NCBI GenBank assembly: GCA_031835245.1 | Contig: JAVKOQ010000071.1 | Coordinates: 130,001 to 194,000 of the forward strand | From: Balamuthia mandrillaris | Taxonomy: Eukaryota > Discosea > Longamoebia > Balamuthiidae | Reading direction: 5' to 3' | DNA length: 64,000 bases | Shown here: positions 61,700 through 64,000 of the stretch, one piece after another | Numbering within the stretch: position 1 is the first letter of the stretch | Layout of the letters: every line of letters starts with the position of its first letter | Made by a program: the position numbers and the translations under genes | Notes under the pieces: generated by a model | Told to the model about the DNA's origin: nothing | Seen by the model: the letters and a program-made list of their open reading frames with translations, nothing else | The model's database searches: none

Positions 61700-64000
61700 T
61701 TACTTTTGTTTTGGGGTGGGTTGTTGTGGCGATGTGTTGGAGAATAACGTTCTTGAGAAGAGCACCGACAATCGTTTGGTGGGGCTGCTGCTCATTGTTT
61801 TTGTTTTCGTTGTTGGGTTGCTTGGTGAGACAGGAGCAGGCAAAGTCTTAGTTGGCGACGGAGGAGCAGGAGTGGGAATGGTATCAGTCGACGAGGGAAC
61901 ACTGGGTTCGGAGAGAGGCGTAGTAGAAGGAGCAGTAGAACCGTTGGCTGTGGAAGTGGGCAAAGGAACGGAAGAACACTGTTCGGCATGGGGTTCTTTT
62001 GGAAGAGAGGGCAGAAGGTGGGGTGTTGTTGGTGGAGGTAGAGGAACGTGAGGTATCACAGAGGATGAAGACGCTTGGTCATCCTCTCGGGTGCTGATTG
62101 TTGACACAGAGGCAGCCGCAGAGGGAGGAGGGAGGTCAGATGTTTCGAAAGCAAGCTGGTATATGTCGGTAAGACTCTCCACCAAGTCTTTCATGGCTTT
62201 CTTGCTGTGCTGCAACCGGTCAGCAGCGGTGTTGGCCACTAGCTTTTGTTGCTGGTACTGAACCACGCCAAGAACTTTTGGCATCAACAACGAAAGCAGG
62301 GGTACATTTTTCGCGGTCATAAGCGCGGGGGGTAGATAGATCATCAGTTCGTTCTGGAGATAGTCCTCTTCGTTTGCTTGTTCTTCTTCCATCTCCTCAT
62401 CTTCTGCTTTGTGTTCGTCTTCTTCTTTCATCTTTCTTGACATGCGAGTCTGGACAGAATCAGAAGAATCGGTGAGAGGGAGAGATGGTTGGGACTGCAC
62501 TTTGTCATCTCCTTTGCCTCGACGAACTTTGGCTCCAATAGTGTTCCACAGTTGCAGTCCCCCTTTTTTGGGACTGTCTTTCATTCTCTGTTCCTCTTCC
62601 ATTACAATCCGATGTTCTTCTTCTCGTTTGCGTTTTTCTTCCTTTCGTTTATCTCGCTGCCTTTGTCTCTGCAGTCGCAGCTTCTTGATGTCAGTTGCCG
62701 TTTTCTTTATGTTCTGCAATTTCTTGCTAACCAAATACTCAATCCTCTTATCATATGGGAGCATCAACATAAACTCCCAATCTTCCTTGTCGCCCTCTTC
62801 CTCCTTTTCTTGTCGCTTTTCATCCTGTTGTTCCTCTTTATGTTCTTTTTCAAGTTCTTCGTGTGGTTCTGTTGCCTCTTTAATGACCATTGAGTCATTG
62901 TGCGTTTGGTGAGGTTCAACTTCTTCCCCCTCTTCCTCTTCCCCTCGTTTTTCTGTTCTTTCCGTAACCAATTTACGACACTGAGCAAAGTGAATGCGTA
63001 ACCTCTCTTCATCATCTTCCTTCGCGTCGCTGCACTCATAGACCATGCAAAGGTCCATTTTCATTTTGGTTTGGGCTTCTTCTAACATGTTTCGGATTAG
63101 CGCTGGCGAAGAAGAATCCGAAGATGAGGAAGGAAAGCTAGATACAGATATGGAAGCTCGACAGGGCGAAGGAGAAACACAAGGAGCAGAAGAAGAAAGA
63201 GTCAAGGATCGAGGACGTCGACGTCTTAACGTGTGAGGGGATGAAGAAGACGCAATAGAAGAAGAGGATTCAAGGTGAGGGAAGAAAGCATCGAACTCCG
63301 CGTTTAACCGCGTGATAGCTTCGTAGATGTCAGTTAAGATCTCGAGTTCAACTCTCAGTAATCTTTTTCGCATAAACTCGAAGTGATGTAACTGTGCCTC
63401 TAGTCTTTGTCTTAAAGCGGACTCAACGTTGCGAAGAACGAGAGAATCTTTGCGTTGAGTAGGAACGTTGGATGAAGTATTAATGAATGAGGCTGTCATC
63501 TCTCGTAAGCGAGATTGTTGAGCTTCAAATTGCTGTTGTAATGCTTGCTCAATCTTCACCGCTTCCTGTACATTTTTAGTTTTTAAGTCCACAGAACAAG
63601 AAGAAGATATAATGGGAGGTAAAGGATAGGTAAGGTACCGCAAAATCAGTGGTTAAGGGGGACACATTTGACTTGCTGGTAAGAAAAGAAGTTGTGGAGA
63701 AAGAAGGCAGTGGAGAAGGGTTGAGAGAAGGAGATTTTGCTTCAGGAGTGAAAGATGAGGACTGTTGTGCTTGCAAAGTAGAGAAAGTATTTTGCAGCTC
63801 ATAATTGGTAGGCATTGTTTGGCCGCCTGGTTCTTTGAAGAAGCAGAACGAAGTAGATGCAATAACTGAAGGTGGGGGAGAAGCACGCTTTTCAAGAGAA
63901 GGGTGTCGAAGCGAGGCAGAGGCGGATGATGAAGCTAAGGAAGATGAACCAGAAGATGAGCGAACCAGAGAAGATGAGCGAGGACGAGAGGGATCTAAGG
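61700..64000 (-). CDS. Large unknown coiled-coil protein, N-terminus beyond the right edge
   Basis: The minus-strand gene runs in from the right edge. The 5' exon is open from 64000 (Ser-rich, then KEPGGQTMPTNYELQNTF) to a GTACCT donor near 63640. After a 70-base intron, one exon runs from about 63566 to the stop at 61700. It begins with a helical, BAR-like stretch (EAVKIEQALQQQFEAQQSRL, LEAQLHHFEFMRKRLLRVEL), continues with Ser/Arg-rich and Glu-rich sequence, then PYDKRIEYLVSKKLQNIKKT, a basic coiled coil, a helical segment (MIYLPPALMTAKNVPLLSLL), and a long Pro/Ser/Thr tail ending FSNTSPQQPTPKQK. No family is recognised. Confidence 0.65.

Noticed and set aside
1..64000. CRISPR arrays, insertion sequences, prophage or transposase genes
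   Set aside because: The window is eukaryotic; repeats are simple microsatellites, and no transposase, integrase or reverse transcriptase motif was seen.

Overview
The window is nuclear DNA from a compact, intron-rich unicellular eukaryote. Nearly every gene has short GT-AG introns, most intergenic gaps are under 600 bases, and about 32 protein genes lie on both strands, often head-to-head around shared promoters of 150-540 bases. The gene content points to a heterotrophic amoeboid protist, possibly an amoebozoan: CDC5L, XPB, CSN3, BLOC-1 subunit, SYCP2-like axis protein, WNK/NRBP-type kinase fold, Rac-like GTPase. That placement is inference and not proven by the sequence. Introns and leaders are full of (CT)n and (TTC)n tracts, and many 5' splice sites read GTAC.

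Layout. 1-13 kb: CDC5L (truncated by the left edge), two unrecognised minus-strand genes, a large leucine-rich-repeat protein with many introns, an RRM gene with a +1 frame break, a possible small broken gene, and a dienoyl-CoA isomerase. 13-26 kb: a SYCP2-like meiotic axis protein, ribosomal protein eS27, BLOC-1 subunit 4, COP9 signalosome subunit 3 and beta-mannosidase. 26-36 kb: a tRNA-like element, a small Tim chaperone, a COA3-like cytochrome oxidase assembly factor, a 2-oxoglutarate/Fe(II) oxygenase, an HTATIP2-like NAD(P)-binding protein, a fringe-like glycosyltransferase, a tandem pair of RG-rich cpYpsA/SLOG proteins and tRNA-Asp(GTC). 36-46 kb: a tail-anchored coiled-coil protein, mitochondrial tRNA 2-thiouridylase, XPB/ERCC3 and a WNK/NRBP-like pseudokinase ending in a PB1-like domain. 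46-64 kb: a small unknown gene, a coiled-coil protein, proline dehydrogenase (with a second +1 frame break), a Siw14/Oca-type phosphatase-fold protein lacking its catalytic arginine, a DUF3228 protein, a BTB-SPRY protein, a Rac-like GTPase with a 17-base exon, a 993-residue E2-RING-B-box fusion, and an unknown protein cut by the right edge.

The strongest candidate for something undescribed is the gene at 58116-61599. One polypeptide carries a RanBP2-type zinc finger, a UBE2Z-type E2 domain with its catalytic cysteine, two ubiquitin-interacting motifs, a RING, a B-box and a coiled coil. It looks like a complete E2-E3 ligase with its own ubiquitin readers. Second are the tandem RG-rich cpYpsA genes and the PB1-fused pseudokinase. 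A palindromic TGTCGACA element recurs just upstream of many genes and looks like a promoter motif of this genome.
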